This document shows, in pieces, positions 41,971-53,374 of a stretch of DNA of 64,000 nt (position 1 is the first letter of the stretch; every line of letters starts with the position of its first letter). The stretch lies in assembly GCA_024449915.1 (NCBI GenBank), contig JAMZAV010000109.1, positions 1 to 64,000 on the forward strand, in the 5' to 3' direction. Made by a program: the position numbers and the translations under genes. This stretch comes from Sweltsa coloradensis (taxonomy: Eukaryota; Arthropoda; Insecta; Plecoptera; Chloroperlidae). The notes beneath the pieces are model-generated. The model was not told where the DNA came from. It worked only from the letters and a program-made list of their open reading frames with translations, and did no database searches.

Positions 41971-41974
41971 GTAT

Positions 41975-42355
41975 GGACACCCGGGGTAGAATTGACCCAG
42001 AGCATGGCTCTGCTAATCGTAAAAGGCGAGGAAAGAGTAAAAGTTCATATCTCAAACATCAGTTGGTAATTAATATAGGGGAGTTTATTATTACCCGAAA
42101 CTAGTTGCAAGCTCTCTCATTCGTCTTCGGGGACCCCCCCTTCCCTTGACGACCTCCCCGAAGACGACGATCATGACAAGACGAACGATGATAAAGACGA
42201 TAACGACCACGTCGTGAGAACCTCCCCTTCCCACCCCGTACTCGTGGCTGGTCCTGACCAGCATGGGCCCCTACTCCCCATGTCCCCTAGGCTAAATAGT
42301 GGCGCATTACGGGCCGAACGGTTGACGCGTCCTTAATCTTAATAAAGTAATATAA
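41975..42355 (+). mobile_element. Family H element, diverged
   Basis: ACCCGGGGTAGAATTGACCC starts it. The long stem has a compensatory change: CGTCTTCGGGGA (42122-42133) pairs exactly with TCCCCGAAGACG (42155-42166). The 3' motif is GTGGCGCATTACGGG. Confidence 0.78.
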
Positions 42356-42379
42356 CTAAAACATGGTTCTAGAAAAAAC

Positions 42380-42436
42380 TCCTACGTACGCTAATTAATC
42401 TCTCCCAATCATATGAAAAACTTCTATTATATTACG
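42380..42436 (+). pseudogene. Short L C-terminal fragment
   Basis: CTCTCCCAATCATATGAAAA, ACTTCTATTATATTACG: the QSYEELLSY region, trapped between two H copies. Confidence 0.65.
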
Positions 42437-42440
42437 CCCG

Positions 42441-43062
42441 TCTGGGCCCGGGGTAGAATTGGCCCAGAGCATGGATCTGCTTATCGTAAAAGGCGATTCA
42501 AGAGAAAAAATCCACCTAGCAAACATCAACTAGTATGAATGGTAGTATTTTACTCCCCGAAAATAGAGGCAAGCGCTGGCAATCGTCGTCGGGGACCTTG
42601 CCCCCTTCCCTTGACGACCCTTCGACGACGATGACGACAATGACACCACGAACGATGACGAAGACAATGACGACCGCGACGTGAGAATCCTCTTTCCTCC
42701 CCTTACCCGTGGCTGGTTCTGACCAGCATGGGCCCCCTCCCCCCTCCCCCCTAGGTTAGAGTGGTGCATTATGACCTAACGGTTGACGCGTCATTAATCC
42801 AAATTAACAAAAAAATCTGGCAATCGTCGTCGTGGACCTTGCCACCTTCCCTTGACGACCTCCCCGATGAAAGATGACAAGAACAACACAAACTATGACA
42901 AAGACGATGACGACCGCGACGTGAAAAACCCCCCTTCCGCCCCTTACCCGTGGCTGGTTCTGACCAGCATGGGCCTTTCCTCCCCCCAACCCCCCTAGAA
43001 TAGAGTGGTGCATTATGACCTAACGGTTGACGCGTCCTTTATCCAAGTAAACTAAAAAATAT
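42441..43062 (+). mobile_element. Two H units in tandem
   Basis: 42441-42810 is near complete and begins TCTGGGCCCGGGG. 42820-43062 is a 5'-truncated unit starting in the long stem (TCGTCGTGGACC). Both have the GCTGGTTCTGACCAGC hairpin. Confidence 0.8.
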
Positions 43063-43064
43063 AA

Positions 43065-43190
43065 CTACGACAAACTTTCTTAATTTCGCATTAAATCATT
43101 TTCTATCTTTCTTTCTTTTTCAATATCACATGGCGCCGCAATATGACCTAACAGGTTGAAGCACTCTAGTTTCTTACGTCATCTTCAATA
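43065..43190 (+). mobile_element. Family L 3' end, decayed
   Basis: CACATGGCGCCGCAATATG, AACAGGTTGAAGCACTC and TTTCTTACGTCATC. Confidence 0.7.
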
Positions 43191-43274
43191 ATTTCGTGCA
43201 AAGGCACACTAACACTATGTCTATATTCATACAAACTAGTTAGGTGCGTATAGCAAACTGATGGAATAACCATC

Positions 43275-43612
43275 TTTTACCAGAGCATGCAATCGTAAAA
43301 GGCGATTCAAGAGAAAAGGTCCCCCTCGCAAACATCAGCTAGTATGAAGGGTAGTATTTGGCTCCACGTAAAGAGGCGAGCTCTGGCAATCGTCGTCGGG
43401 GACCTTTCCCCCTTCCCTTGACGACCCCTCGAGACGAGACGAAAATGACACAACAAAGATGACAAAGACGTAGACCGCGACGTGAGAAATCCCCCTTCCT
43501 CCCTTCCCCGGGGCGGGTTCGGCCCAGCAGGGGCCCTCCTCCCATTCCCCTAAAAAAAAGTGGTGCATTATGACCTAACGGTTGACGCGTCCTTAATCCC
43601 AATAAACAAAAC
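43275..43612 (+). mobile_element. Family H element, 5'-shortened
   Basis: It starts CCAGAGCATGCAATCG. The GCTGGT hairpin is degraded (GGGCGGGTTCGGCCCAGC). The tail is TTAATCCCAATAAAC. Confidence 0.7.
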
Positions 43613-44655
43613 AAAACACAAAAATCACCATATGTATTTTTATATTTTAATTATTTATTACAAAATTTAATGACAAAATATATAATTTTTATTATACAAT
43701 TTATCAGTCAGGACAAAATCATGGTAGTGAAGATTAAGGCAAGCCCCATATCACGTGATAATGTGTCTCACTACCGTTTGCTTAAATCTAATTAATTACT
43801 AAATATCTAAAATTCATAATATCATACTGTATTAGGTGTTAGTCTTCCATTACAGTCGGTTCAACCTTAAAAAACCCCAAAACAGTTTTTTGCATTCAAA
43901 ATCCGAGCATAAATGTTTATGCAAAAATGGGTGTTGTCTTGCAAAAACCATTTTAAAAAAAACGTGAATCTGTAAATGCTTTTGTAAAAATTTGCCTTGT
44001 TCGCTTTGTGTGTTACCTCTACATGTTTCTACTGGTTATGATATCTTCCAATAACCATCGATGTGTATTTATTTAGAAAGTCTCCTTGCATGAATATGTA
44101 CATACATTATTCAAAATAAGATTGTTTTTTTTTCAGGCACGTTGTATGAACTGTTCTCGCATCTCTGGAAAGTGTCGTCTTTATTATTCTGCTGTTGAAT
44201 ATCTGCTGTTTCTAAAATTCAGTTTCCCTTCTTATTTTCTCATTATTTGTCTGAGTGTCGGCAGGCGTTCTTCTTTCCACAATCCCTGCGCAGGCGCGTA
44301 GGACCAAACTGAGGCGCGCGTTCACCGATGCGACCAGCGAAACTATCACCTACGCTAAAACGGTGACTGTCTCTCTCTCTATCTCTCTCTATCTCTCTTT
44401 CTTTCTCTATCTGGCTCTCGCTCATGCTGTGCTCTGGCTCACAACACTTACTCACCTATTCACAACAATGTAGTGTCTCACTTTCACACTGCCTTGTTCA
44501 CAATCATATCGTTCAGCATCAGGAGAAACTAGGAGAACTTCGAAAAAAAAGGAACTAGTAAAATAGACGTTAAATCTGTAGTTAATAAACTAATTAGACA
44601 TTCTGCAGTTATAAAAAAATAATTATATAATACTAAAGTATATGATCTTATATAA
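43613..44655. other. Unassigned DNA with a possible promoter
   Basis: AT-rich DNA. At 44270-44370 it becomes CpG-rich with TGCGCAGGCGCG (44287-44298), one base from an NRF-1-type palindrome. A (CT)n tract at 44369-44425, the kind bound by GAGA factors in insects, follows. No coding exon with splice signals was identified next to it. Confidence 0.3.
44369..44425. repeat. (CT)n microsatellite
   Basis: TCTC runs broken by ATCTC and TTTC units. Confidence 0.85.
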
Positions 44656-44659
44656 CATT

Positions 44660-44862
44660 GCATTGCACACAGTTGACGCGCCCTTAATCCAAATGAACTT
44701 TACAAAAACTTATGTAACATTGACTTTGTTAAAACCTTTAACAATAATAATAATAATCAAACACACCATTAAAACTCATCTAGTCAATTGTCATAAACAC
44801 AGGCGGCGCAATATGACCTAACCGGTTGAAGCGCCCTAGTTTCTCACGTCGTCGTCGTAACA
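44660..44862 (+). mobile_element. H tail and L 3' end
   Basis: GACGCGCCCTTAATCC is followed by L 3' UTR, GGCGGCGCAATATGACC, AACCGGTTGAAGCGCCC and TTTCTCACGTCGTCGTCG, a canonical terminus. Confidence 0.8.
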
Positions 44863-45155
44863 ATTTCTGACAATAAACGCTTTCAAAAAATAACTTTGAA
44901 TTGGCAATGGCTCTTCTTATATTCGAAGATGTAAGCTCTCTGTAAACTCTCAAGTACTTTATTGATTGGACTTACAAATAGTTAAATGAAAAGTTATCGT
45001 TTTGATAAGAGTAAAACACAAATTGTTTAATATGTCTTTACGACTTTAACATAATATGTAGCTGACAACAATGGTTTAAAAAAATTAGTATTCCATGTGA
45101 ACAATGTGAATAAAAAATCATTAACACAGAGTTGTTGACTTGTCAGCAAGTATTA
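44863..45155. other. No identified feature
   Basis: AT-rich spacer. Confidence 0.5.
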
Positions 45156-45160
45156 AACAA

Positions 45161-45360
45161 CAGTTTATTAATCTGGTATTTCATGGACGAAACCACAGTT
45201 TATTAATCCGATCTTTCATGGATGAAACCACGTATTATTAATCTGGTCTCATCATGGACGAAACCACAGTTTATTAATCCGATATTTAATGGACGAAACC
45301 ATGGTTTGTTAATCTGGTCTTTCATTGACTAAACCTCAGTTTATTAATCCGGTCTTTGTT
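45161..45360. repeat. 35-bp minisatellite, six units
   Basis: Units begin at 45161, 45196, 45231, 45266, 45302 and 45337, each with CAGTTTATTAATC or a close variant, then GGTCTTTCATGGACGAAACC. The period is 35 with one unit of 36. Alternate units carry TCTGG and TCCGA, hinting at a 70-bp higher-order pattern. Confidence 0.88.
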
Positions 45361-45589
45361 CTATTCACAATGTCGCGCAAGCAGCTCTTCAGATTAGTAC
45401 AAGACTAATAGATTCAAATAAGCATAGCTATCTTCATTTGGCTACTTACTTCCGGATTAAGGGCACACAACACTCAGATTATTATTGCATACAAGATAAT
45501 ATCAACTAGCTAATAAAATTATAATTAAATTTCAAAGTTTTGAATCGCCTTGATTGCGTGATTCGCGGGTCGCACTTCATACCTGATGC

Positions 45590-45735
45590 TATATCTATTA
45601 AAAAATACGATCTTTGGTTGTTATCGCTCACTCGCGATGCGTCGAGCCTCAGGTTAGCTGGTCGCTTGATGTAAAGTCCTCCACTGAAACATTATATACT
45701 GAGTGGGTGACTCTAAATAAAATATTATTATTATT
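45590..45735 (+). mobile_element. Gly-like SINE 3' half
   Basis: ATCTTTGGTTGTTATCGCTC, GATGCGTCGAGCC, CCACTGAAAC and ACTGAGTGGGTGACTC, then an A/T-rich tail. The tRNA head is absent. Confidence 0.6.
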
Positions 45736-45739
45736 TAAA

Positions 45740-46730
45740 TAATATCATTATAATGACTATAAGAAGCAATGAATTTGTCTTTCCTACACAACAAATCGTT
45801 GATTTGATGCTAGAACTATAGCGTTCAACAAATTAAACCATTACGTTAAAAAGTTGAGTCTCGCTCACATCTAGTTACTAGTGTATAAACGTTAATTAAA
45901 ATTGGAGTCAACGTAATAATGATTTTTAATAATCTTCACCGTATTACATTGATCAAGCGGTCAAATTCCCTTTACATTCTCATCCCCACCGTGCGGTTAT
46001 AAGTCTCAATCATCACATTTTGTCTAGACCGAGCGTACTTTCCACGCTGCGATCACACGCAATGCACTTAGTGATTGATTGATAGATAGAATTAACCGCT
46101 TGAATGTCTGCTTGACTCAATGAATGCGATTGTTTGTATCCCACAGCTTTTCTTACAGACCGAGCTAAACCAGGTAAGACAGAGAATGCGGAATGTTATA
46201 TAGAACTCACGTAGCAATCTAGGTTAGACGTTGTATTGTCTTGTCTTGTAACATTCATACAAGATGTTGGAGGCAACCTCATGAAAACTTTACGATTTCA
46301 TTTGCAATGGTGATATTCTGTATGGGAATGTTTCGAACCACGAATGACGTTCTTCGAAATAAGTTTAACTTGATTATCGAAAGTAGCTAGTACGAGTTTC
46401 AAACTTTTAGATGAAAAAATTGGATGATATGAAAAGAACGAAATGTTTGGATTTTGATGTGTTTTATTTTGGCTCAGTTTTTGTAAACTTTTACTGCTTC
46501 GACGGTTGAAAGAGACCGTACAAGTAATATTTAGAGAGTAAGTAAGGTAATACATTGAACTTGTGGTAGGCTTGATTTTAAGGAAATAAAACACTTTTTA
46601 CAATACGTAAGGCAAGAGCATTGGACAGAAGTTGGTTCAAATAAATGTCAACCAACATTAAATGTTACAAGTTTGTACAAATATATTCAATTCCAAGTAT
46701 TTTTTTTGTGGTGTGAATTATGTTACAGGT
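45740..46730. other. No identified feature
   Basis: The 98-codon - strand frame (46298-46594) has no family signal. Nothing else was recognised. Confidence 0.45.
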
Positions 46731-46734
46731 TGTA

Positions 46735-46955
46735 ATTGGTAATTCGAATAGGCAAAGCACGTCTAACCAACGGATATTTGTTAACCAGAGAAAAAATTGT
46801 TCTTACATGCGACACGTGTGTATGTGTACCAAACATGATACTTTGCGCACGCAATTTGATCTCTCCCAATCATAAGAAGAACTTCCATCATATGATATTG
46901 GCGACAAACTTTATAATTTCTCATTCAAAGTAATTTATTTTACTCATTCAGTGAA
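46735..46955 (+). pseudogene. Family L C-terminal fragment
   Basis: GGTAATTCGAATAGGCAAAG, the RLTNGYLLTREK and CDTC regions, and the QFDLSQS end in broken frames. Confidence 0.8.
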
Positions 46956-46959
46956 TCAG

Positions 46960-47395
46960 GGTAAAGGATAGTTTTTTCAATTTGACCTTTATTTTTTTAT
47001 TTTTTCCAGTGCATAACAAATAGATACATTTTTTCCCCATTCCGATTGGTCAAAATTGCCTTTTTAGAGCAAATTGAAAAAACATCTGCAAAAATGGCAA
47101 AAAATGAAAAAAATATGGTTTGTCCCGGAAAAGTAATTTATTTGTAGTATTTCTACTATTTGAGTTACAAAAAATGTAAAATATGCAAAAAAATCAGAAA
47201 AAAAATTGTTTTATGAATGTACATCAAATTTACATCTTTACCTAAAATGAAACTGTCATTCAAAATCCAAAATTAAAAACACGAAAAAAAAAAATTTGAA
47301 AAACACTAAAAATCAAAGAAAAAAATTAGCATTTTGAAATTGTTGCAAAAATAACTTAATTTTGGCCAATTTAATTCTCCACTGAATGGGTTTAA
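46960..47395. repeat. Unclassified AT-rich repeat, copy 2
   Basis: It matches 6160-6600 in word order. TCATTCAGTG before it and CACTGAATG near its end suggest short inverted termini, so a decayed DNA element is possible. Confidence 0.5.
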
Positions 47396-47473
47396 AAAAA
47401 AGTTACATCAAACACATCTTTATTTATTTATCTCAGTTTAAGTAAATCATTTTTCTTTTGCTATTACACCCCG

Positions 47474-47835
47474 TCTGGGCCCGGGCTAGAATTGGCCCAG
47501 AGCATGGCTCTGCTAATCGTAAAAGGCGATTCAAGAGAAAAAGTCCACCTCGCAAACATCAGCTAAAAAGAGCGGAAATCTTACTCCCCGGATCTAGAGG
47601 CGAGCTCTGGCAATCGTCGTCGGGGACCTTGCCCCCTTCCCTTGACGACCCCCCGGCGACGATGACAATGACACAACGAACGATGACAAGACGATGACGA
47701 CCACGACGTGAGAAACCCGCCATTCCTCCCCTTACCCGTGGCTGGTTCTGACCAGCATGGGCCCCCCCCCCCCTAGGCTAGAGTGGTGCATTATGACCTA
47801 ACGGTTGACGCGTCCTTAATACAAATTAATAATAA
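47474..47835 (+). mobile_element. Family H element, near complete
   Basis: It begins TCTGGGCCCGGGCTAG. Hairpins 2 and 3, the long stem with a G-T pair, the GCTGGTTCTGACCAGC hairpin and the 3' motif are all present. The TAGT after the AACATCAGC word is lost. Confidence 0.82.
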
Positions 47836-47978
47836 TAATATCATCAACATCACTTAATTTTCTTTTATAAACTTAAATCAACAAACAAACCATAAATTCA
47901 TTTCACTAACTTTCAATATAACAGGCGGCACAATATATGACCTAACCGGTTGAAGCGCCCTAGTTTCTAACGTCAATA
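47836..47978 (+). mobile_element. Family L 3' end
   Basis: ACAGGCGGCACAATATATG, AACCGGTTGAAGCGCCC and TTTCTAACGTC; the CGT tail is cut short. Confidence 0.78.
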
Positions 47979-48064
47979 TATTATAACAACAATTGGTGAC
48001 CTAACCAAAACATCAATTTGCACAATGTTGATGTACTTCGTATGCCTACAAGGTGTCTTATAAT

Positions 48065-48140
48065 AAGTTCAATGACGATCGCGACGTGAGAACCCCCCTT
48101 TCCTGTCCGTACCCTTTGCTGGTTCAGTCCAGCATGGCAT
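48065..48140 (+). mobile_element. H fragment
   Basis: ACGATCGCGACGTGAGAACC to GCTGGTTCAGTCCAGCATGG, ending where G-rich repeats begin. Confidence 0.6.
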
Positions 48141-48480
48141 GGGCATGGGGTTGGGGGGCAGAGACCCCTAATTAAAATAAGACGAGGTCCAGGGGCAGAG
48201 CCCCGGCGGCAATAGGCTTAACCACGCTTGCTATAACGTACGCTCTACTTTTCATCGATTGGACTGGGCAATATAATAATGAAGAATAGGAAAGAAACGG
48301 GGATTAGGGGCGGTTGGGGGATAAAGACCCCTCATTTTAAAAAAAAGAACGGGGTCCAGGGGCAGAGCCTTGGCGTAGCATGGTTGGCTAAGCCCCGATT
48401 TAAAAATTCAAATCAAAACAAAGGAAGGAAAAACGGGGATAAAAGGGGGCAGAGCCCCCGGGAACTAGGATTGGGGTTAA
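48141..48480. repeat. Three diverged direct repeats with GGGGCAGAGCCCC hairpins
   Basis: GGTCCAGGGGCAGAGCC occurs near 48188 and 48353, and GGGGGCAGAGCCCCC near 48445. GGCAGAGACCCCTAATT and ATAAAGACCCCTCATT parallel each other. Each GGGGC...GCCCC word is a small inverted repeat. A decayed DNA transposon interior is one possibility. Confidence 0.6.
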
Positions 48481-48654
48481 AAGTGTTGATAATGAAATCC
48501 TGGAATCTGCCAAATTAGCAGTTTACCCAATAAATAGTGAAAATAATAAGTTTTAAATTTGAAAATTCATATATTTGAACTTTTATTGAAATAAGATGGA
48601 GGAACAACCCTTAATTTCATGTTGGTTTCTTGTGAATTGCAGAAAGAGCCCCCG

Positions 48655-49030
48655 TCTAGGCCCAGGGTAGAATTGGCCCAGAGCATGGGTCTGCTAATCG
48701 TAAAAGGCGATTCAAGAGAAAAATTCCACCTCGCAAACATCAGCTAGAAAGAGCGGAGTATCTTACTCCCCGAAACTAGAGGCGAGCTCTGGCAATCGTC
48801 GTCGGGGACCTTGCCACATTCCCATGATGACCCCCCGGCGACGATGACAATGACACAAACGAACAATGACGAAGACGATGACGACCGCGACGTGAGAAAC
48901 CCCCCTTCCTCCCCTTACCCGGGGCTGGTTCTGACCAGCATGGGCTCCTCCTTCCCACCCCCCTTTAGGCTAGAGTGGTGCATTATGAATGACCTAACGG
49001 TTGACGCGTCCTTAATCCAAATAAACAAAA
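48655..49030 (+). mobile_element. Family H element, near complete
   Basis: It begins TCTAGGCCCAGGGTAG. All hairpins are recognisable. The 3' motif has a four-base GACC/TGAA-type duplication (ATTATGAATGACCTAACGG). Confidence 0.8.
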
Positions 49031-49284
49031 AAGCAGAAAGGGCTTTTGTCCAGCTCATTTAATAGCCTAGGCTATTACATAAATATTTAAAGTAATGTCA
49101 AATATATAATTTGATGTATTTCTTTTTATCTTATTAATGCAATTGAAATGAGACCTTTTGAAAGGATCTAGAGGGTTGACAAAAGTTTTTCTCGTTTATC
49201 TCCAAACTACATCTTTTGAACTTCCGCCCTTTCTGTAATTCAGGATTCAAATAGACCTTGAAAAACGGTAAAACCAACATTTTA

Positions 49285-49745
49285 AGGAACTAGAGGCGAG
49301 CTGAGAAGACCCGATTCCCTTTGGACAACCTCCCCGACCAAGACTACCCGCGGCTGGTTCTGACGAGCATGGGACTTTCCTCCCCATACATACGAGAGTG
49401 GCGCATTATGACCTAACAGTTTATGCGCCCTTTTTCCAAATATACCAAAAACCTCCTACCCGTGGCTAGTTGTGATCAGCATAGGATTATCTTGTAGAAC
49501 TTCTATCACATGATAACGGCGAAAAACTTGCTAAATTTCTCATTCAGAGTAAATTTATTTAACCAAATTTAACTCACATGAAACATATTTTATTTTATTA
49601 TTTTGTTATGACTATTTTTTCTTTTCTTTTCTAAACAGAAACCAACCAACCAAACCATTAACAGCTTATGTCATTAACTTTTATTATCACAGGCGGCGCA
49701 ATATCACCAAACCGGTTGAAGCGCTCTAGTTTCTCACGCCCTTTT
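49285..49745 (+). mobile_element. H fragments followed by L C-terminus and 3' end
   Basis: H remnants at 49285-49490 run into L sequence for LLSHDNGEKLAKFLIQSKF (about 49495-49570). The L UTR and CCGGTTGAAGCGCTCTAG, TTTCTCACGC follow. This is another H-to-L fusion. Confidence 0.75.
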
Positions 49746-50600
49746 TTGAACGACTAATCGAATATCTGGTGGCGCATTTTATGTGAGGGCATACTGACGA
49801 TTTGGATTCATAATCAATACCTTTCGTGTCTAATCACTTCCAACAGAAATAAATAAATGTCTGGAACGTTAAAATATGGTACAAAATTATGTAAAAAAGT
49901 AAATTTAAAAGTATTGTTCTATTGATTGTCATAATTGGTTTAAATAAATGAAAGAACTTGACTTCAGATACTCGAATAAGTTTTTTGTGTCAAATATGGA
50001 AAACAGTGAACTCACGGCATTCAAGCTTCCAAGCTCTCTCGCTATGTAGCCACGTATCTTACCATCAGCCAAGTTGGTTTAAAACTTAAACATCACGTTC
50101 ATATAATAATATATGATTCTGGATTGTGGGACGGTTCAAGTGTGACCCCAAATAGTATCAATCACTATAGATGTGTCTTTGTTGCACGAAACCAAATGTA
50201 TTGGGATTTAAAAACTTTTAACATACGTTATATGGACGTCGTTTTCTTTCGACTTGTGTTTTGTTTTCTACGCGTCCTTGTGCGCTGATGGCTTCTACCG
50301 CATCGTGCGTGCTAAGCCCCCTGGATCGGTTGCGCTGTAGATACGTCGATGAAAAGGAAGTTAAGAGAAGGATTTGTTGGCCATTGAACATATCTGGGCG
50401 GAAAAAATAAAAGCTCATAAAACTCTCCCAACTTAAGATATATGTTTCGTTTTCGTAAATATCCTGGCCATGTGAAACCCGAGGGAGCTTTTGAGAACTC
50501 TAAATCGTTCATGGGATTTATTTTTGAAAGTATGTTGATAGATATAATTCACTGTTTTGAACTTTGAATATTAACATGAACTGTATTACAATATCGTTTA
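49746..50600. other. No identified feature
   Basis: Balanced to AT-rich DNA. The overlapping - strand frames at 50218-50512 show no recognisable domain. Confidence 0.45.
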
Positions 50601-51015
50601 TTCAAAGTAATTTATTCAACAAAATTTAATTCACATCATACATATTGTTTCCTTTAGACCGCGACGTGAGAACCCCCTTTCCTCCCCTTACCCGTGGCTG
50701 GTTCTGAACAGCATGGGCTCCTCCTCCTCCCCCTCACCCCTAGGTTAGAGTGGTGCATTATGAGCCAACGGTTGACGCGTCCTTAATCCAAAAAAAGAGG
50801 AAAAAAATATATATTTATTTATTTATTTCAATTCAAATAATTGAAGTTTGTTTTGCTATTGGACCTACTAGCATCACCATTAGTTTATTTTCTTATATTT
50901 ACACTTAGAAACCAATATAACAATCAAACACCCCATTTCATCAACTTTCAATATCACAGACGGCTCAATATGACCTTACCGATCAAAGCGCCCTAGTCTC
51001 TCACGTCGTCGTCAT
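50600..51015 (+). mobile_element. H 3' fragment and L 3' end
   Basis: An L-like UTR word (AACAAAATTTAATTCACATC) precedes H from ACCGCGACGTGAGAACCC to the tail (50655-50795). An L 3' UTR and a diverged terminus follow (CCGATCAAAGCGCCCTAG, TCTCACGTCGTCGTC). Confidence 0.72.
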
Positions 51016-51075
51016 ACATGGTTACAAATAGTTATTTCTGCACGATGAAATGATTATTTTATTTGTTATGTCACC

Positions 51076-51358
51076 CCCGGGGTTGGCCCAGAGCATGGCT
51101 CTGCTAATCGTTAAAGGCGATCCCGGGGTTGGCCCAGAGCATGGCTCTGCTAATCGTTAAAGGCGATTCAAGAGAAAAAGTCCGCCTCGCAAACATCAGC
51201 TAGTATTAAGTGTAGTACATTACTCCCCAAATCTAGAGGCGAGCACTGGCAATCGTCATCGGGGACCTTGCCCCCTTCCCTTGATGACCCCTCGACGACG
51301 ATGACGACAATTATTACACCACTAACGATGACAAAGACAATAACGACCGCGACGTGAG
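51076..51358 (+). mobile_element. Family H element with a 46-bp tandem duplication
   Basis: 51076-51121 and 51122-51167 are identical 46-base units spanning hairpins 2 and 3. In the long stem, the left CGTCATCGGGGA change is matched by GATGACCCC in the loop-side repeat, allowing an alternative pairing. It stops at GACGTGAGCAG. Confidence 0.82.
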
Positions 51359-51685
51359 CAGTCTTGGGCACGTCCCCCCCCAAAAAGGAACTTTAAGGAA
51401 CTGAGACGTTCCTCGTTCCTCGAAAAGAAACTTGGTTCCTTTCACGTTCCTCATAACATCACTGATATAAATAATAATAATAATAAATGAGATTGGAGTA
51501 ATTTAACATTATTCTTATTTATTAAATTGAGTCCCAGGCCATCTGACGAGGGTGGCGCCATTTTCGGAAACACAAGATGTCACAATATTATATTTTTCAT
51601 ACTGCAGTTTTAAAGGAACTTATTAAGGAACGTTAAATTCGTTACAAGTTCCCACGAAATAGTAACTTTGACGTTACAAGTTCCT
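51359..51685. other. Repeated GGAACG/GTTCC words
   Basis: GTTCCTCGTTCCTCG, GTTCCTTTCACGTTCC and similar words recur, and appear again at 52040-52115 (GGAACGCGTTCC). They flank the H copy at 51690. The origin is unknown. Confidence 0.4.
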
Positions 51686-51689
51686 ATGG

Positions 51690-52036
51690 CTCTGCTAATC
51701 GTAAAAGGCGATTCAAGAGAAAAAGTCCACCTCGCAAACATCAGCTAGAAAGAGCGAAATATCTTACTCCCCGAAACTAGAGGCGAGCTCTAGCAATCGT
51801 CGCCGGGGACCTTGCCCCCTTCCCTTGACGACCCCTCGGCGACGATGACAATGACACAACGAACGATGACAAAGACGATGACGACCGCGACGTGAGAAAC
51901 CCCCCTTCCACCCCTAACCCGTGGCTGGTTCTGACCAGCATGGGCCCCTCCTCCCCCCCCCTTAGGCTAGAGTGGTGCATTATGACCTAACGGTTGACGC
52001 GTCCTTAATCCAAATAAACCAAAAAAATTAATCAAA
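51690..52036 (+). mobile_element. Family H element without hairpin 1
   Basis: It starts TGGCTCTGCTAATCG. In the long stem, left CGTCGCCGGGG pairs with right CTCGGCGACG. The usual T of the left arm is C here, restoring a C-G pair with the G found on the right arm of this subtype. Confidence 0.8.
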
Positions 52037-52117
52037 GAAATGGAACGCGTTCCCACAAAAGTTACTGAAAAAGGAACGCGTTCCCGGCAACGCGTTACTA
52101 TAGGAACGCGTTCCTCC

Positions 52118-52635
52118 CCAAGACTGGACGTGAGAACCTTTTTCCTCTTACCCGTGGCTGGTTCTGACCAGCAAAAGCCCCCCCCCCCCCCCCACGTAAG
52201 AGTGTTGCATTATGTCCTAACGGTTGACGAGTCCTTAATCCAAATAATCCAAAAAAATATATGTAAGCATAATATATCAAATATGATGCCTTGCGCACGC
52301 AATTTGATCTCTCACATTCATATGAAGAACTTCTATCATATGATAACGGCGACAAACTTTCTAAATTTCTCATCCATAGTAATCTATTTAACAAAATTTA
52401 ATTTACATCATACACATTTCTTTAATTTATTTATTTTCATTCGCATACAAAACTTTAATTTTGCTATTACTTTCATCATCATCATTTTATTTATTTATCT
52501 CATTATACACTTAGAAAACAATCTTATCATCAAACACATCTAGATTAACTCATCTCATCAACTTTTTTTATGACAGGCGGCGCAATATGACCTAACCGGT
52601 TGAAGCGCCATAGTTTCTCACGTCGTCGTTCCCTT
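52118..52635 (+). mobile_element. H fragment followed by L C-terminus and 3' end
   Basis: The H GCTGGTTCTGACCAGC hairpin and tail (52118-52258) lead directly into L at CAAATATGATGCCTTGCGC (TKYDALRTQFDLS). They continue through the ORF end and UTR to CCGGTTGAAGCGCCATAG and TTTCTCACGTCGTCG. Confidence 0.8.
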
Positions 52636-53374
52636 CTGTGAAATGCGGGGAAAGAGATAAGGTCCATCTTGCAAAAATCAGCTAGTATAAAGGGTAGTAT
52701 ATTATTATTCCCCGACACTAGAGGACCTCTGGCAGTCGTCGTCGAGGACGTCTTCCTCTTCCCTTAACGACCTCCTCGCTGCCGCCGACGACCATGACAA
52801 CACGGACGATGACAAAGACTATGACTTCAGCGACGTGAGAATCCCCTTCCCTCCCCCTACACCCGTGGCTTGTTTTGAACAGCAAGGGAGCCCCACTTCA
52901 CCTAGACTAGAGTGGCTCATTATTACCTAACGGTTAACGCGCCCTTAGTCTAAATAAACTAAAAACGTACATCATACCTTAGCCGAATATACCAATTAAG
53001 ATGCCTTGCACATGCGATTTAGCTTTCCTAGGTATGAAGAACTTCTTTCTATATTATCATATTATGAACGGAGACAAACTTTCTAAATTTCTCTTTCAAA
53101 AGTAAATTATTTAATCGTAATTAATTCACATCAAAACAAACACATAACAAATTTTATTCACGTTACTTATTTTTCGTTTGCTGTTAAATAAAAATTTATA
53201 AAAAATAAAACATTCGTATATCATCACTCATCGTGTCTTTATTTTCTTTTCTTTTATAAACTTATGAAAAAATATAATCATCACACCATTAATCCATTTC
53301 ATTTACTAACAATATCACAGGCGGCACAATATGACCAAACAAGTTAAGCACACTATGTTCTTCCGTCGTCATTA
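52636..53374 (+). mobile_element. Diverged H element, L C-terminus and 3' end
   Basis: H from AATGCGGGGAAAGAGATAAG to the tail (52640-52965). L remnants (CCGAATATACCAATTAAGAT) and a decayed terminus lacking the CCGGTT core (AACAAGTTAAGCACAC) follow. Confidence 0.65.

Noticed and set aside
46298..46594. 98-codon - strand frame as a gene
   Set aside because: AT-rich, no domain, no splice signals and no codon preference distinct from the flanks.
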